This document shows positions 45,908 to 57,479 of a stretch of 64,000 nt of DNA, one piece after another. Both the position numbers and the translations under genes were made by a program. The notes beneath the pieces were generated by a model. That model saw only the letters and a list, made by a program, of their open reading frames with translations. It did not search any database and had not been told where the DNA came from. Numbering within the stretch: position 1 is the stretch's first letter; each line of letters opens with the position of its first letter. The stretch lies in contig JBANSL010000005.1 of the NCBI GenBank assembly GCA_037127255.1, positions 83,643,160 to 83,707,159 of the forward strand. Direction: 5' to 3'. This DNA is from Persicaria tinctoria. Lineage: Eukaryota; Streptophyta; Magnoliopsida; Caryophyllales; Polygonaceae.

Positions 45908-46823
45908 CCCTAATGCAAATATGCTACCATTATTGTACTTTTTTTTCTGACATTTTCTTTTATTTTTAAAATATAAGACACCCACGATAAAAAATTGTCA
46001 AGTTATTGTCAAGGCAATTACAAATAAAGGGTTAAAAGGGTTATAGCATGCACTTGCCTCTGTTTAATGCAATATTGTTAAAACGATCCCATCTAGTTCC
46101 TGATATACTGGAAATGACAAAACTTTGACGGTAAATAATTAAGGGGAGTTAGACACAACATCAGCATTCTCTATGACAATAATGAAGCATTCTCTATGAC
46201 AATAATGAACATTGATGAAACGTCGCATAAATGTTTCCAATGATAGTGATCTGCATGCAATTGTAGCTCCACTAGCAACTATTTGGAAACTTATGGCCAA
46301 GCTTCTTCTTGCCCCAAGTTCAACAGGCAAGCAAATGATCTATACCCACAGTGACGGTTACTTGCAACGTTCATAACAACTCTGATTAATCCTATGATAA
46401 ATTCATCTATGTCGTTGTCCCCCAATGGAAACCGATGTGGTGGTTGTCTGCGCCCAGAATTGCACTCGATCTTGCAGGCGGGCCTTCATTCTCTCTAGTG
46501 TCTTTAGCGGTCCCACCTTTTTCCCTTGCCTTATTTTTTTACCCTAAACGACCTCTTCCCCTTCCATGATCTTGAACTTCTTGGAGGTTCAGCTGCAGAG
46601 ACAGGGGCCACAACAGAGGGTGTTCTTGGGCTTGGAAGAGGAAGTGTTGGAGTTTCCATGGGTTTCTTATTTGCTTCACATTCTAGATAGTGTAAAGACA
46701 CAAATATAGCTCATAAAAACTAATATTAGCAAGAAAAGCCATAACTTGACTCGTGACAGCAAAGTGAGCAAACACAAGTGATAGCTAAAACATATAACAT
46801 ACTCCTTATTATAGTAAACCAAA
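45908..46823. other. Intergenic DNA with unrecognised open fragments
   Basis: Minus-strand frames at 46139-46330 and around 46480-46670 encode fragments such as METPTLPLPSPRTPS, RSWKGKRSF and LERMKARLQDRVQF. They look like pieces of coding sequence, perhaps captured by a transposon, but I recognise no family and see no complete gene. Confidence 0.35.
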
Positions 46824-46893
46824 TGTCTATACGGGATTTGAACCTGCATCCTTGTGCGTAAGCACATCACTCTGCCATTTGAGCTAATAGGCT
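46824..46893 (-). tRNA. tRNA-like sequence 3 (pseudo-tRNA or SINE head)
   Basis: Minus strand: GCCTATTAGCTCAAATGGCAGAGTG opens it, with anticodon stem TGTGC/GCACA, T arm words CAGG-TTCAAAT-CCCG and an acceptor 3' part ATAGAC. It is the most diverged of the three copies. The stem-loop has only four loop bases. It was probably never functional here. Confidence 0.45.
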
Positions 46894-47349
46894 TAAAATA
46901 CACAAGTGACACCTTAATTGGATGCAATAACCAAAACAATCCACAAATTGGTTGAAGCACCAGCAAAATGATCCAAAGAGGAAATGGATTACAACAGCCC
47001 ATCACTCTTCCATTTAGGGTTCTTGCTGAAGATGTGCTTCCAAACTCCCATCCCCAACCAAACACAGTCATAGAGTTTTATAACAATTTAAAAAAAAAAA
47101 CTCAAATTCCAACAGGTGGATCAAATGAACAAGAAAATAGGAAAGCAAATCCTAAAATTCGAGCACAGCTTCAGTCCAATTCAGTACAATTGAAGAACCA
47201 TAAACCCTCAATCCCTAAAATTCAAACTCAAATTCAGTAGAATTGAAGAACCCTAAAATATCGAAAAGAAAATCAAAGATTAACCATAAGCACCATATTC
47301 TTGCCAATAAAGTAAATTTTGCCAAATTAATTAAGTACCTAATTGAAGC
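46894..47349. other. Short intergenic stretch, nothing recognised
   Basis: A plus-strand frame at 46968-47240 encodes low-complexity Gln/Pro/Asn-rich sequence without a domain. No gene is called. Confidence 0.5.
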
Positions 47350-47780
47350 TTCAACCGGTTAGAAATTCACCTCCAACGTTTTGCCTTCGTATTCCCCTTT
47401 GTTGTCACAAAGGAGAGCCGCACACATTCATCTCGCGTTCTTTGTTGTAGGTCGGAGCCTCAATGATCAGTTGACTTCAGTTTCACCTTTGCCTTCATAT
47501 TTGGATTTGTATTCAGATCGAAAGAGGGTAGCTGTGTTGTCTTCTTTGTTCCTATTTCGCCAGCGCCCCCTTCTTCGTCTTTGGATATTGCTAAAATTAA
47601 AGTCTTTTACAATTTTTACTAGCTTAATTACTCTTCTAGGGAATTCTGTTTCTTTCCCCATTATTCTAGAGACTTCAGACTTCAAGTAGTCTTGGCAAGC
47701 AAGTGATGAGCCCAAGACTCCAAGTGGTTGATTATGTTAGCCCAATTGTAATTAGCCGAATTTAAGGAGAAAACCCAACA
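47350..47780 (-). repeat. Putative LTR of a TNT1-type Copia remnant
   Basis: In minus sense it starts TGTTGGGTTTTCTCC at 47780, preceded by a purine-rich tract (AAAGGCGGAGAAT), as expected for a 3' LTR. It follows the RNase H end of the Copia pol fragment. The far end, near 47350, is estimated from typical LTR length and could not be confirmed. Confidence 0.5.
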
Positions 47781-47849
47781 ATTCTCCGCCTTTCCGACTT
47801 AATTATGGGTGCGTCACGATGTCGGATCCTTGAAAGCGGTCTTCAAAAC

Positions 47850-48960
47850 TTCTTTGTCGGGATTACCATGGTCATCATGTCGAACCAGTTCTTTTCCGTA
47901 TGCACCTTGTCAAGTTGAAGAAGCCTTTCTTCGAGGATGTCTTGGATCCAATGATATCAGATTTCGATGTGTTTCAAGCGAGAGTGATAGGTCGGATTCT
48001 TCACTAGGTGAATATCGCTTTGATTGTCGCACTGCAAGACATATTTGTCTTGCTCTACTCCCAGCTCAAGTAAGAAGCTCTTCATCCATAGCATCTCCTT
48101 GCAGGCTTCCGTAGCTGCGATGTATTCTGCTTCAGTGGTGGACAAGGCAACGGTCATTTGTAACTTTGATTGCCAGGAAACAGCTCCCCCTGCAAAGGTA
48201 GTCCAATAACCTGATGTTGATTTCCTGGAATCGTTGTCTCTGGCTCAATCTGCATTTGTGTATCCTTCTAGCACAAGTTTCCCATTTCTGAAGCATAAGC
48301 ACCATTTAGAAGTACCCCGTAGATACCGAAGGATCCATTTCACTGCAGCCTAGTGTTCCTTCAAGAAGCGGCTTACGACCCCGACGGCGTAGGCGATATC
48401 AGGCCTCGTACAGACCATTGCGTACATGAGACTGCCTACTACGGATGAATATGGGGTACTCTTCATATCTTGTTTCTCCTTCTCACTTGTTGGACTTTGC
48501 TTCGAGCTAAGCTTGAAGTGTCCAACAAGTGGTGTGCTGAACGACTTGGCTTTATGCATGTTGAATCTTTCTAGAACCTTCTCGATGTATCTCTCTTGGG
48601 ATATCCACAATAGCTTCCTCGTTCTATCACGAGTGATTGTCATCCGAATGATTTGCCTTGTCGGTCCTAAGTCTTTCATGACAAAGCTTTTGCTCAAGTA
48701 TTTCTTTAGAGCGACTATTTTGTTGTGGTCATGCCCTACTGTCAACATATCATCAACATAGAGCAAAAGTATGAGAAAGTCACCGCTGGTCATGCCCTAC
48801 GCAAGCGGAGCTTGCGTATCTCTTCATGAAGACACAGTGGTCACTCATGGTTTTCTTGAAGTTGTGATCCGCCATGAAAGAGTCGAACTTCTTGTACCAC
48901 TGTCTTGGTGCTTGCTTTAGAAGTTGTCTACGATATGAGTTGTTTCCCTCTCGACATTTG
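47850..48960 (-). pseudogene. Copia (TNT1-like) reverse transcriptase and RNase H remnant
   Basis: The minus strand reads QAPRQWYKKFDSFM, then LLYVDDMLTVG (an intact YVDD box), SKSFVMKDLGPTRQIIRMTI, PYSSVVGSLMYAMVCTRPDIAYAVGVVSRF, STSGYW, and ALSTTEAEYIAATEACKE. The order matches the end of Copia pol of TNT1 type. Frame changes and a stop in the usual ADWA block (AD*A) show decay. Gag, protease and integrase are absent. Confidence 0.88.
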
Positions 48961-49080
48961 ATGGTTGATGAGGAAGCAGATGGGAACCCACGGGAAGGAT
49001 ATTCCTGCTGGTGGAAAGCAAGGATTACACTGCAGAAGGGGACTCGGATGTTGCATCAACCGTGTACACAGTTTTAACCT

Positions 49081-49569
49081 CCCTTCTGGCTTCTGGAGGG
49101 TCTGTGTTCCGCAACCTTCTACAAGGGAATGACATGAATGATCTATAAATCTGCCTTCAGAGTGATAAGTACCACTTCGACTAGGTCATCTCTATCTTCC
49201 GTTAATCCACTCCCATTCCGACGTTACATAGAAATCTGGAGCATGTGGTATATTTTACAAAAATGGCGAGGTGGAGCTATAGACTCAGGAAAAGTCTTGG
49301 TGGTAGATAGTAGTTAATGATCATTAGAATGGTTTTTATAAGCTATATCTAAAAGTTATAGTATTTTGTATCGCTTCAAGTGCTGTAATATTTCCTTCTT
49401 TATGCTTATTGCGTGAACTAGATAAATGAGATAGAGACTTTTATTTGTTAAGACTTTAAGAGTCTTGGATTCTTCGTAAAGGCTTAGTCAAGCCTTTTTA
49501 ACAAACTTTTCAAATTAGTTAATAGATTGGACAATTTTGGATCGAAACATATCACGTTTTCGAGCCTAA
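49081..49569. other. Intergenic DNA, nothing recognised
   Basis: Contains only short unsupported frames and AT-rich sequence. Confidence 0.5.
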
Positions 49570-49578
49570 ATAAAAAAC

Positions 49579-49739
49579 GGTTTGGCTATATACACCCCAA
49601 ATCTTGCACGTCCTTAAGGACGTGCATGATTAAAAGGGGTTAATTTTTTCTTTTTAAATTTTAATTAGACACAAGGCTTGCACGTCCTTAATGACGTGCA
49701 ATTTTAACCTTATGATTTGTGGTGTATCTAGCAACACCC
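49579..49739. mobile_element. Mutator-like MITE with paired ACGT palindromes, TSD ATAAAAAAC
   Basis: 9-bp duplications ATAAAAAAC lie at 49570-49578 and 49740-49748. The inverted ends GGTTTGGCTATATACACCCC and, read inward, GGGTGTTGCTAGATACACCA match over about 20 bases. The 161-bp interior carries a perfect 22-bp palindrome at 49605-49626 built from TGCACGTCC, and a near-identical second copy at 49679-49701. Duplication length points to the Mutator superfamily. Confidence 0.82.
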
Positions 49740-49828
49740 ATAAAAAACCAAAGTCGAAAGGGAAGAGTCCAATCCCAGAGGTTGAACCTGAGTCGGTAGT
49801 GCACCCCTTATGCCTAGCTAGTATTATA

Positions 49829-50053
49829 TATACTCCATCCGTCTGGAAATAAACGATGTTTGAGTTTTACGCACGTAGTTTTAGGAGTTAAAACTATATA
49901 AAATCGTATTTATTTTAATCAATTTTTTTCATATTTTAATAGTTATTAATAATAAGTATTAAATTGTGAAAAAATAATTAAAGTAAATAAGATTTTATAT
50001 AGTTTTTAACTCCTAAAATTATGTGTACAAAAGTCAAACATCGTTTATTTTAT
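49829..50053. mobile_element. MITE-like inverted repeat, partly decayed
   Basis: The left arm contains ACTCCATCCGTC, AAACGATGTTTGA and TTTTAGGAGTTAAAACTATAT. The right arm has the complement, ending TCAAACATCGTTTATTT. The right terminal CTCCCTCCG-type end is lost. It is Stowaway-like in composition. Confidence 0.6.
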
Positions 50054-50891
50054 ATAGTTTTTAACTCAATTACTTTTCGGGTTTTCCTCCTCTAGTTGCA
50101 CCTCGTAATGGAACATGGATTATATTTATGGGTTATGCAATAGTAAAACAGGTTTGAGATTTAATCGTATGCCGGCATGAAGCACATCGCATATAGTATA
50201 GAGATTTATCTAAAACGATAAGACATCTATCTAATTAAGATATAAGGTTGAATATTTATAATAAAAAATATAATTGAGATATAAAGTTATATTGGATAGA
50301 TTTTGTTATCTAAAAAGATAATTTTTTTACCTAACTATATTGACCTATTAATTGAATTAATATGGCCCAAAAATATAATGACATTTTAATCTAGAAAATG
50401 ACACGAAAGCAAAAAATAATTCCATTTTAATTCAGAAAATTCCATGAACGCGAAATCGCACCAGAGGCATGGAAGCTTTAATATTTTATATAGAATATAG
50501 ATATAAAATATAGATAGATATAGATATAGGTAGTCAGAAAATATTAATTATTTATATAATTATATTATATTGAACCAACCTTTGATTGACGTAGCTAGGT
50601 TGTGATTGTCAAACATTTTTTAATTGATCTACTATACATTTATTAGATATATTTATTTATTTATTTAGAATTTATGTAAATATTTTATTTTTTCCAATCC
50701 ATTCGTACAAAGTAGGGATAGTAAGGTAGTAGCTAGATTGAAAAGTTAAAAAGTAGATATAGATAAATAATATAGATCGAAAAATTTAAGATATCCAAGA
50801 TACTTTCCTTGGTGATCAGGAAGCTCTGACTTATAATATCTCATTCCATAGACAGATGGATGAGTTAATTAGTTGATGAGTTGACCGATCA
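50054..50891. other. AT-rich upstream region of the F-box gene
   Basis: Runs of ATATAGATATAGATA-type repeats lie around 50480-50530. No gene. The promoter of the F-box gene is presumably in the last few hundred bases. Confidence 0.5.
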
Positions 50892-52148
50892 ATGGCGGAT
50901 GCGGACGATCTAATTTGGAAGGGAGGTAAGAATTTGGCGGAGGAATTATTGGTGGAGATTCTCGCTAGACTTCCCGTAATATCTGTTATCCGGTTCAAAG
51001 CCACCTGTAAAACATGGCAGTCTATCATACAATCTCCTTATTTCGTGGAGTTTTACGGTGCTCGACGTCGCAAACACCATCATCATCGGGATCGGGATCG
51101 CCTCCTCTTGTCTCGGGGCTTCGACGACGACGATGAACTCGGCCAGAAGAATTTCAATTGTACCGTCTACTCTTGTCCTGCTCCATCTGTTGCTAAAAAA
51201 TCAGATCTTATGATGATAAAAGCGTTTGATTTCACCTTTTTCGACGAATCACGCGGCGTAACCTATAATCCTGAGGATTATGATTATCAAGGAGACTGTG
51301 TTGGGTACCTGCTTGGACCATTGGACAATGGCATCTACTGTTGTATCCTTCGCCATCGTTGACATAGGAGTTGGGATCATATCTCTCTTCCCCTAGCGTT
51401 TTTATGCTGCTCAATCCCGCCACGAGGGAGATCAATCGGTTGAGCCCTTTTCCGCCTCAAATCTTTGCTGAAATCGCTCACAAACGCTCCCAAGTCGACT
51501 TTGGTTTTGGCAAGATTCATAACAAATCAGGGGTCGACTATAAGGTAGTTGTCGTCGTCAACACCATCGACGGCGACTTTGTGAGTTTTGTATACAGCCT
51601 ACGGCTTGGTTAACGACCAAGGTGAGGTACAAACTCCGCTACAACTCCTTCCTCGAGGAGAGGGCTGCGCCTGCCTCCAACGTTTCTTGAATGGGTCCTG
51701 GCACTGCCTAGAAGTATTGTTACCCGCTAAGAACAAGCATTCAGACCGGGAGAATAACCTAGATTGCTCATTGCTCGGGGTAGTTAATGTATGGATCTTG
51801 ATGAACTACGGAGTTGCTGATTCTTGGGCCAAGATTTATTCGTGTGACACTGTCTTTCACAGCCGCTTATGTTCGTTTGTGGGGGTCTGCTACTCCACCA
51901 CCACCACCACCGTAAAAGATGATAGCACTAGTAATGATACTAGTGATGTACACATCCATAGGATTTTCCTTGATGATCTTTGGACTCGACAGTTGATCTC
52001 CATTGACGGTTCTGGTCACATTAACAAGCACAATTTCTACTTTGCCTTCAATGATTTTTGTTGGAATAGACTTGGAGTTTCGTCTTATGTTGAGACGTTA
52101 GATTCTCTCGCACTCTCACCCACCGATGATGAGCTCCAGCATCCCTAA
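50892..52148 (+). pseudogene. F-box protein gene with several frame breaks
   Basis: The first 156 codons encode an N-terminal F-box at about residues 14-50 (LAEELLVEILARLPVISVIRFKATCKTWQSII), the Skp1-binding module of SCF ubiquitin ligases. Plant F-box-associated features follow in other frames: FMLLNPATREINRLSPFPPQ from about 51396, VVVVNTIDGDFVSFVYSL, LNGSWHCLEVLLPA, and a C-terminal GVSSYVETLDSL. Breaks lie near 51360, near 51600 and probably within 51620-51680. No introns with good GT-AG sites restore the frame, so I read it as a decaying gene. A short intron or sequence error is the alternative. Confidence 0.7.
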
Positions 52149-53451
52149 AGAAAGCCCTTAGCTAGCTAGTTTATTTTCATATATTTCTAGATTTTGTTAA
52201 TATTATTGATTCAACTGCTAGTATTTTGTTTTTGTTTTTATCGACATTGTGCTACTTATTATTAGTTTGTTTGGGACATGTCTTAGCCACACGTACACAA
52301 GGTTTCCATATAGATTCGGAGTCACCTATTTTGGTGATAGATTTCACCAGTAATTGTTCAAATAAGCCTATTCGAAGGCATTACGTACCTTCTTTCTGTT
52401 GTTCAAGTAAGCCTATTCGAACTGGGTTAAGTTAGCAGACGAAGAACATAGCAATTAGCACACTCCCATGAGTTCATTTCATTCATTTCAGTCAAGGGTT
52501 CCGGCAATCATCATGTCATACTCCAGTCCTTTTTGACATAAGAATCAAGAGATTGCTCCTTGATCTCGCCTAACAGAACAGTAGCAATATTAGTTAGTGT
52601 GTTTATCAATCACTTTCTTCCTCTCAGTAAGCTCAGGCAGTGATGTTTAGTGTTTCCAATCAATGGTAAATCGGCCAGTAGGGTTACCTCCAGAAGCCTT
52701 AAAGTCGATACCATTAGGGCGAACATTTACCGGCATCTACAAGGGAGTCTCCGAAGATGAAGGATGCCTCCAGCGTAAGATCATTGAATTGTTGGCACCA
52801 AAACCGCCATCAAAGGAGCTGATAAGGATGAGGATAGGGATCATGGAGTTGAAGATCAATCGTGAAAGGTTCGGATCAAGGAAGCTAGATCGATGAAGCC
52901 ATATGTGTATCTAGTTAACAAGCTTCTTGCAGCAAGTTTGATGGGTTTGCTTGTTCTTATAGCAAGTTTAATTTTAGTACAATGAATTGGGACTTCTATA
53001 CAGATCGAGTTTCTTGCAAAAATCGATCTTAATAGTTTGAATGTCAAAATGTTAGTTTATCAACTAAGGAAAGGATCTGTGATGAGAGATGAGAGGTGGC
53101 CCAATCAAAATTGTGAAGCAGCGTGTGATACGTTGTGTGAAGCAGAGGATCCGCGTTGGTATGCTGTATGTGTTTTGTTGGTGTTTTGCTTGGTAATCTC
53201 ATATTTACAACTTGTTGCATGTTGATAGCATATTGATCTGAAATCTAGGTTTTACAGGTTCCTTTTCCCACAACCAAACCTCATAAAGAAGTCCTCAAAA
53301 CAGTTGAGCACAACATATCAGCTCCAGTATTGCACTAAAATGCAAATCATACATGCTGCAACAGCAGTGTAAAGAGTTATACAAACCAACTGATGCCTGT
53401 AATTTTAATTTTATGAACCATAGAGAAAGGAACAAAGCTTGCACATTTTGT
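52149..53451. other. Intergenic DNA, no gene supported
   Basis: A plus frame at 52663-52896 (PPEALKSIPLGRTFTGIYKG...) and one at 53037-53225 have no recognised domain and no splice partners. The segment nearest 53452 is the 3' flank of the minus-strand KUP gene. Confidence 0.5.
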
Positions 53452-56400
53452 TCACACATGGTAATTCATGCCAACCTTAATCAAGCTAATATGAGGAATG
53501 TGGAGTGTCACCGACGGGGACCGACAGTTTTTCCGGAGGAACGAGTAGGCCGCATTGATCGCGAACCTCTTGAACACCGAAGAGTGCTTCCTCGCCTTGA
53601 TGTGTGATTGCCCAACTATGTAAGCCACCCCGGAATCCTTGGCCTCCACAAGCTCTTCTAGCTCCTCCTTCACCTCTTGCAACAACTCTTCGTCGTCCGG
53701 TAACTGGAACCGTGAACGGCACTTGTGGTTATCATGATCAAGGTTGTTGACATCGTCATCCCTGGTCCCATCTGAGGGCTGGCTCCGAAGCACTGACGAC
53801 CTAACGCTCCTCTTCGTGGGGTCATTCTCATCTATGTACACTAGCCTCGTCCCGAATTTGCCGGACGTCCTCACCACCGCCATTCGGCCTTCCAAAGACG
53901 GCGACAGCTCACCATCGGATGAGCCACCGTTCTCAGCCTCTAGTCGGATGAACTCAGCTATGCTCATCACAAGGTTATCCTCGAAATCCTCCTCGTCCGA
54001 AACCATGTCCTTGTAACCGTACCGGATGATGCACCGATACATTCTATATGGTTTGGGTCCGATCCGGCCAACAAGGTAGCGCTCCTTATTCGAGACGTGA
54101 GGGATGGGGACAGTTTTCACACAGACGAAGACAACCACCTGATGAATGGCCGGGAGATTGGTCAAGAAGTGTGTGAAAATGGCGGGAACCCCGCTGACAA
54201 GCTCGGTGTAGAGGAGGCCTATGCCGGGGACCCTGACTATGCCGAGACTAGGACCCAATGCAAGGATCCATTTCATCGGAACCTTGTTCTGTGCATCGAT
54301 CATGTACTTGCACCTGTTGCCGTATTGCCATATGTACATGATGAAAGTGAAGATGGCGGCTAGAACAAGCGGAGCCCACCCGCCTTTGTATATCTTCATG
54401 AAAGATGAAGAGAGGTAGATTATCTCAATGGGGCTAAAGAAGAAGATAAATAAGAGGGATAACAGGACATGGTATTGCCAGACAAACACAGAGACTAGCC
54501 ACAATAAGCCGGTATTCATGCAGGTCACGACCATGAATGACAGACCTGAAAAGGCAAGGAGAAAGACAAGGGAGGGAGTCAATTAGATTCGTCGAAATTT
54601 TATTGTGTAGAGAAATTCATTGCTTGGTATAGCAATAGGAGTTACCATAAGCATTGCCTATAAGGATTGTGTCCTGGAAACCGATGGTCACCATCACACT
54701 AAGAAACATAAGGATCCAATTTATCTCTGGGATATATATTTGCCCTTCAATCCATCTTGATGTGTGTACGATCTTCACCCGGGGGAAGCAGCCCAGGGCT
54801 TGGCATTGCTTTACAATTGAAAATGTGGCAGAGATAACGGATTGGCTAGAAACTATCGCAGCCAAAAACGCCAGGCTAAAGAACACCCAGTAGAATGAGG
54901 CTATAAAGAAAGCATGGTTGTTAGATTGAAACATACATATAATGACAGTAGTACAAGTTGAAAAAATGATTCTGTGTTTTGTTCTTATTTCAAAGGAGTA
55001 AGATCAAGAACTTGTGTGCATGTGTTGAGTTTCAGTGTTTTGCATTGAGTTTGACAGAATGCTCACCTGGAATGCTCGAGTAAAAGCTGGATCGGGCATG
55101 ATGGAAGTTTTTCGAAAGGTATGCAGCCTGACCCATGTACTGAAGGACTAGACACGGGTATACAATACAAGAAAATGCAATCTGCACAAAAGCGTCGGTT
55201 ACTTGATTACTGACTAAATGATTCCTTGTATTCATTTGAACTAAAATGATGCAAAGAACAAGATAAAAGATGAAGATAGCTGATGTAGAACAACAACAAA
55301 ATGAATGGGATCAATCTGAGAGCTTCATGCATAGATTGGAAAGAGGATAATAGATTTTCCTTTCTTGAGAAGAGGCAGAAACACTTATGTGTCATAATTC
55401 AAATCTCTTCAATAACTAAAGTGGTTTAAAGAAAAAATATCTTCCTCATAATTTCTCCTCTTGATCCAAGAAATGAAAGATTATGGCGCTAATAGGAAAG
55501 CAAATGAAATTTTTATCTATGATTTTAAATGGTCCTAGAAACTTAGACAACAGGAAGCATGATTCTTAGCTACTAAACTTCAACAGAACTTCATCACCTA
55601 GGAAAGATTCCCATGAAATAGAACAGATCAACAGGGAAATTCAAGAAGCATTAAATGATAATTGCCTTAACATTAGATGATAGGATAAATAATGAGAGAA
55701 ATAAAAGGCCAAGGATGATGATTTTCAGCTTCGAGTTACCCTTATTGGTGTAGGTGAGAAATGGCTAACATCCAGATTCATAGCTTCCGTTCCTGTAGAA
55801 TTTTACGAATAGTCTGCATTAGTCGATTAAAATAGAGGTGCATATTCTAATATACAGGAGCATGACAAGTCCCTCTTACCTGTGATACAGAGAAGCATTC
55901 CTCCAATGGATATCCAACCATTCCTACCAGTGTGGTAGAAAAACTTGTAGATATAATGCGGAGAGAGAGCATGAAATACTTTTGGATTCCACTTAATTGT
56001 GTTGTACACCCCAAGTGTGGCAATTGCCAATAACCAAACAATGACAGCGGGAGCAAATATGAAGGAGACCTTGTGTGTGCCACGATGTTGCAGAGCAAAG
56101 AGGCAAACCAATACAGCACAGACGATAGTGACAAGGACTCCTGTGAGTTTCAGATAACTAATTACTTCCTGAAATGAGGATTAGGAGATCATGATCACCA
56201 CCACCACCACCTCTAAAACCATTACCTAACTTCTGAATTTAGGATTTAGTGTGAATTCAGTTACGGGCAAGGGGAAGAGTCTTGAAAATAGCCACCAAGT
56301 CTAGCATGCTGTGAAAATGACTCTGTACCATCTTTAGCCTATGTTATGTCCATTGGGTAGTATTTGGCAAAGGGAGTTTCACTTGATTTCCTGTCAGTTT

Positions 56401-56544
56401 CCCTATGTTTGTGTGTGATTCCTATTCTTACCTATATCAATTACACAACTGGAATTTTGATACTTAAATTCAAAGATATTTTAACTCACTTTGACTTGCT
56501 ATCTTTTCACGGCCTTTTAACCCTTCGAGGGATGACAAAACTGC

Positions 56545-56575
<31 letters not shown>

Positions 56576-57417
56576 AAATCCATGATATATTGATATGTAT
56601 TAGCCAACCATGGTAGACATAACAAAGAATATTCAAAAAATAGCTTAAAGCCACAAATAGAACTAAAACCATTTCTGCGGCTAAATGAGTTTCCATAATA
56701 GTCACACTCTTTTTCTTTTGTCCTGATAACATCTTCCCGGAGGGTGGATACAAGCTGACATTAGAAAATTTTATGAAACAAATTAAGAGATCTAAGTAAC
56801 AGTGTTCTTACCAGCAATAGCTGGAGTGAACACGCCATCACCGATAACCATGCACGCAGCAAACAGAACAAGAATAAGCAGACAATTTCTAGTTTTTCTG
56901 TGCTTCTCCAAATGTTGACGGACTATAGAGGCTGGCGTATTTGCATCTGAGTAACCAGGCCTGCGGTATGACGAAAGCTCCTCATCTGCTACTTGATGAT
57001 TAGGAAGCACATTAAGTTTTGCATGCCTGCAAAGTAAGGAGTATAAAGCCAGTGTCCCCCCTGCAAAGGATGAATATTTCATCAAGTATCTACATATAAA
57101 ACCAGTTTAAGGATATTAATTATTTATTTTGTTTCATCCATCAATTTGAGGTTTTCCAGTCTCTTACCTTCTCCATTATCAGTAGCCCCAAGGAGAAGGA
57201 CGACATACTTGAGCAACGGAAAGATAGTAAGGCTCCAAAAGACTAAGGAAAATGCCCCAAATACCACATCCTCGGTTTGATAACGATGCAACGGATGTGA
57301 GAAGGAACTTCTGTAGACATAAAGAGGAGAAATGCTCAAGTCTCCATAAACGATGCCCAAACTCTGGTATGCCATGAGAAAAACATTCCTCTTTATCTGA
57401 ATTTCTTGCTCACTCTG
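53452..57417 (-). CDS. KUP/HAK/KT potassium transporter, at least seven exons, 5' end unresolved
   Basis: A multi-spanning potassium/proton symporter of the plasma or vacuolar membrane. Exons in coding order are 57168-57417, 56812-57060, 55880-56168, 55740-55792, 55067-55181, 54646-54900 and 53452-54545, with GT-AG sites. Phases agree at every junction except 56812/56168. Diagnostic blocks are [104 protein letters not shown] and the C-terminal [38 protein letters not shown]. About 767 residues are accounted for; relatives have about 780. Oddities: the segment after TPAI (usually SVLSAVxGL) was not found, the usual GTEAMFADLGHF reads [12 protein letters not shown], and the start codon exon could not be fixed. 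It may be impaired. Confidence 0.85.
56545..56572 (+). repeat. Poly-A run in a KUP intron
   Basis: A 28-base A run ends a plus-strand stretch in the intron where the missing KUP segment should lie. It could be the tail of a small retroposed insertion (SINE or cDNA), but no body or target duplication was confirmed. Confidence 0.5.
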
Positions 57418-57479
57418 CTTGAAAAGAAAAATACCCACAATGCCTTTAGATGCCACTACAACTAACTGAAATTTCATTA

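Noticed and set aside
53744..54418. Plus-strand frames across the KUP last exon
   Set aside because: Shadows of the minus-strand exon, whose translation matches the transporter family throughout.
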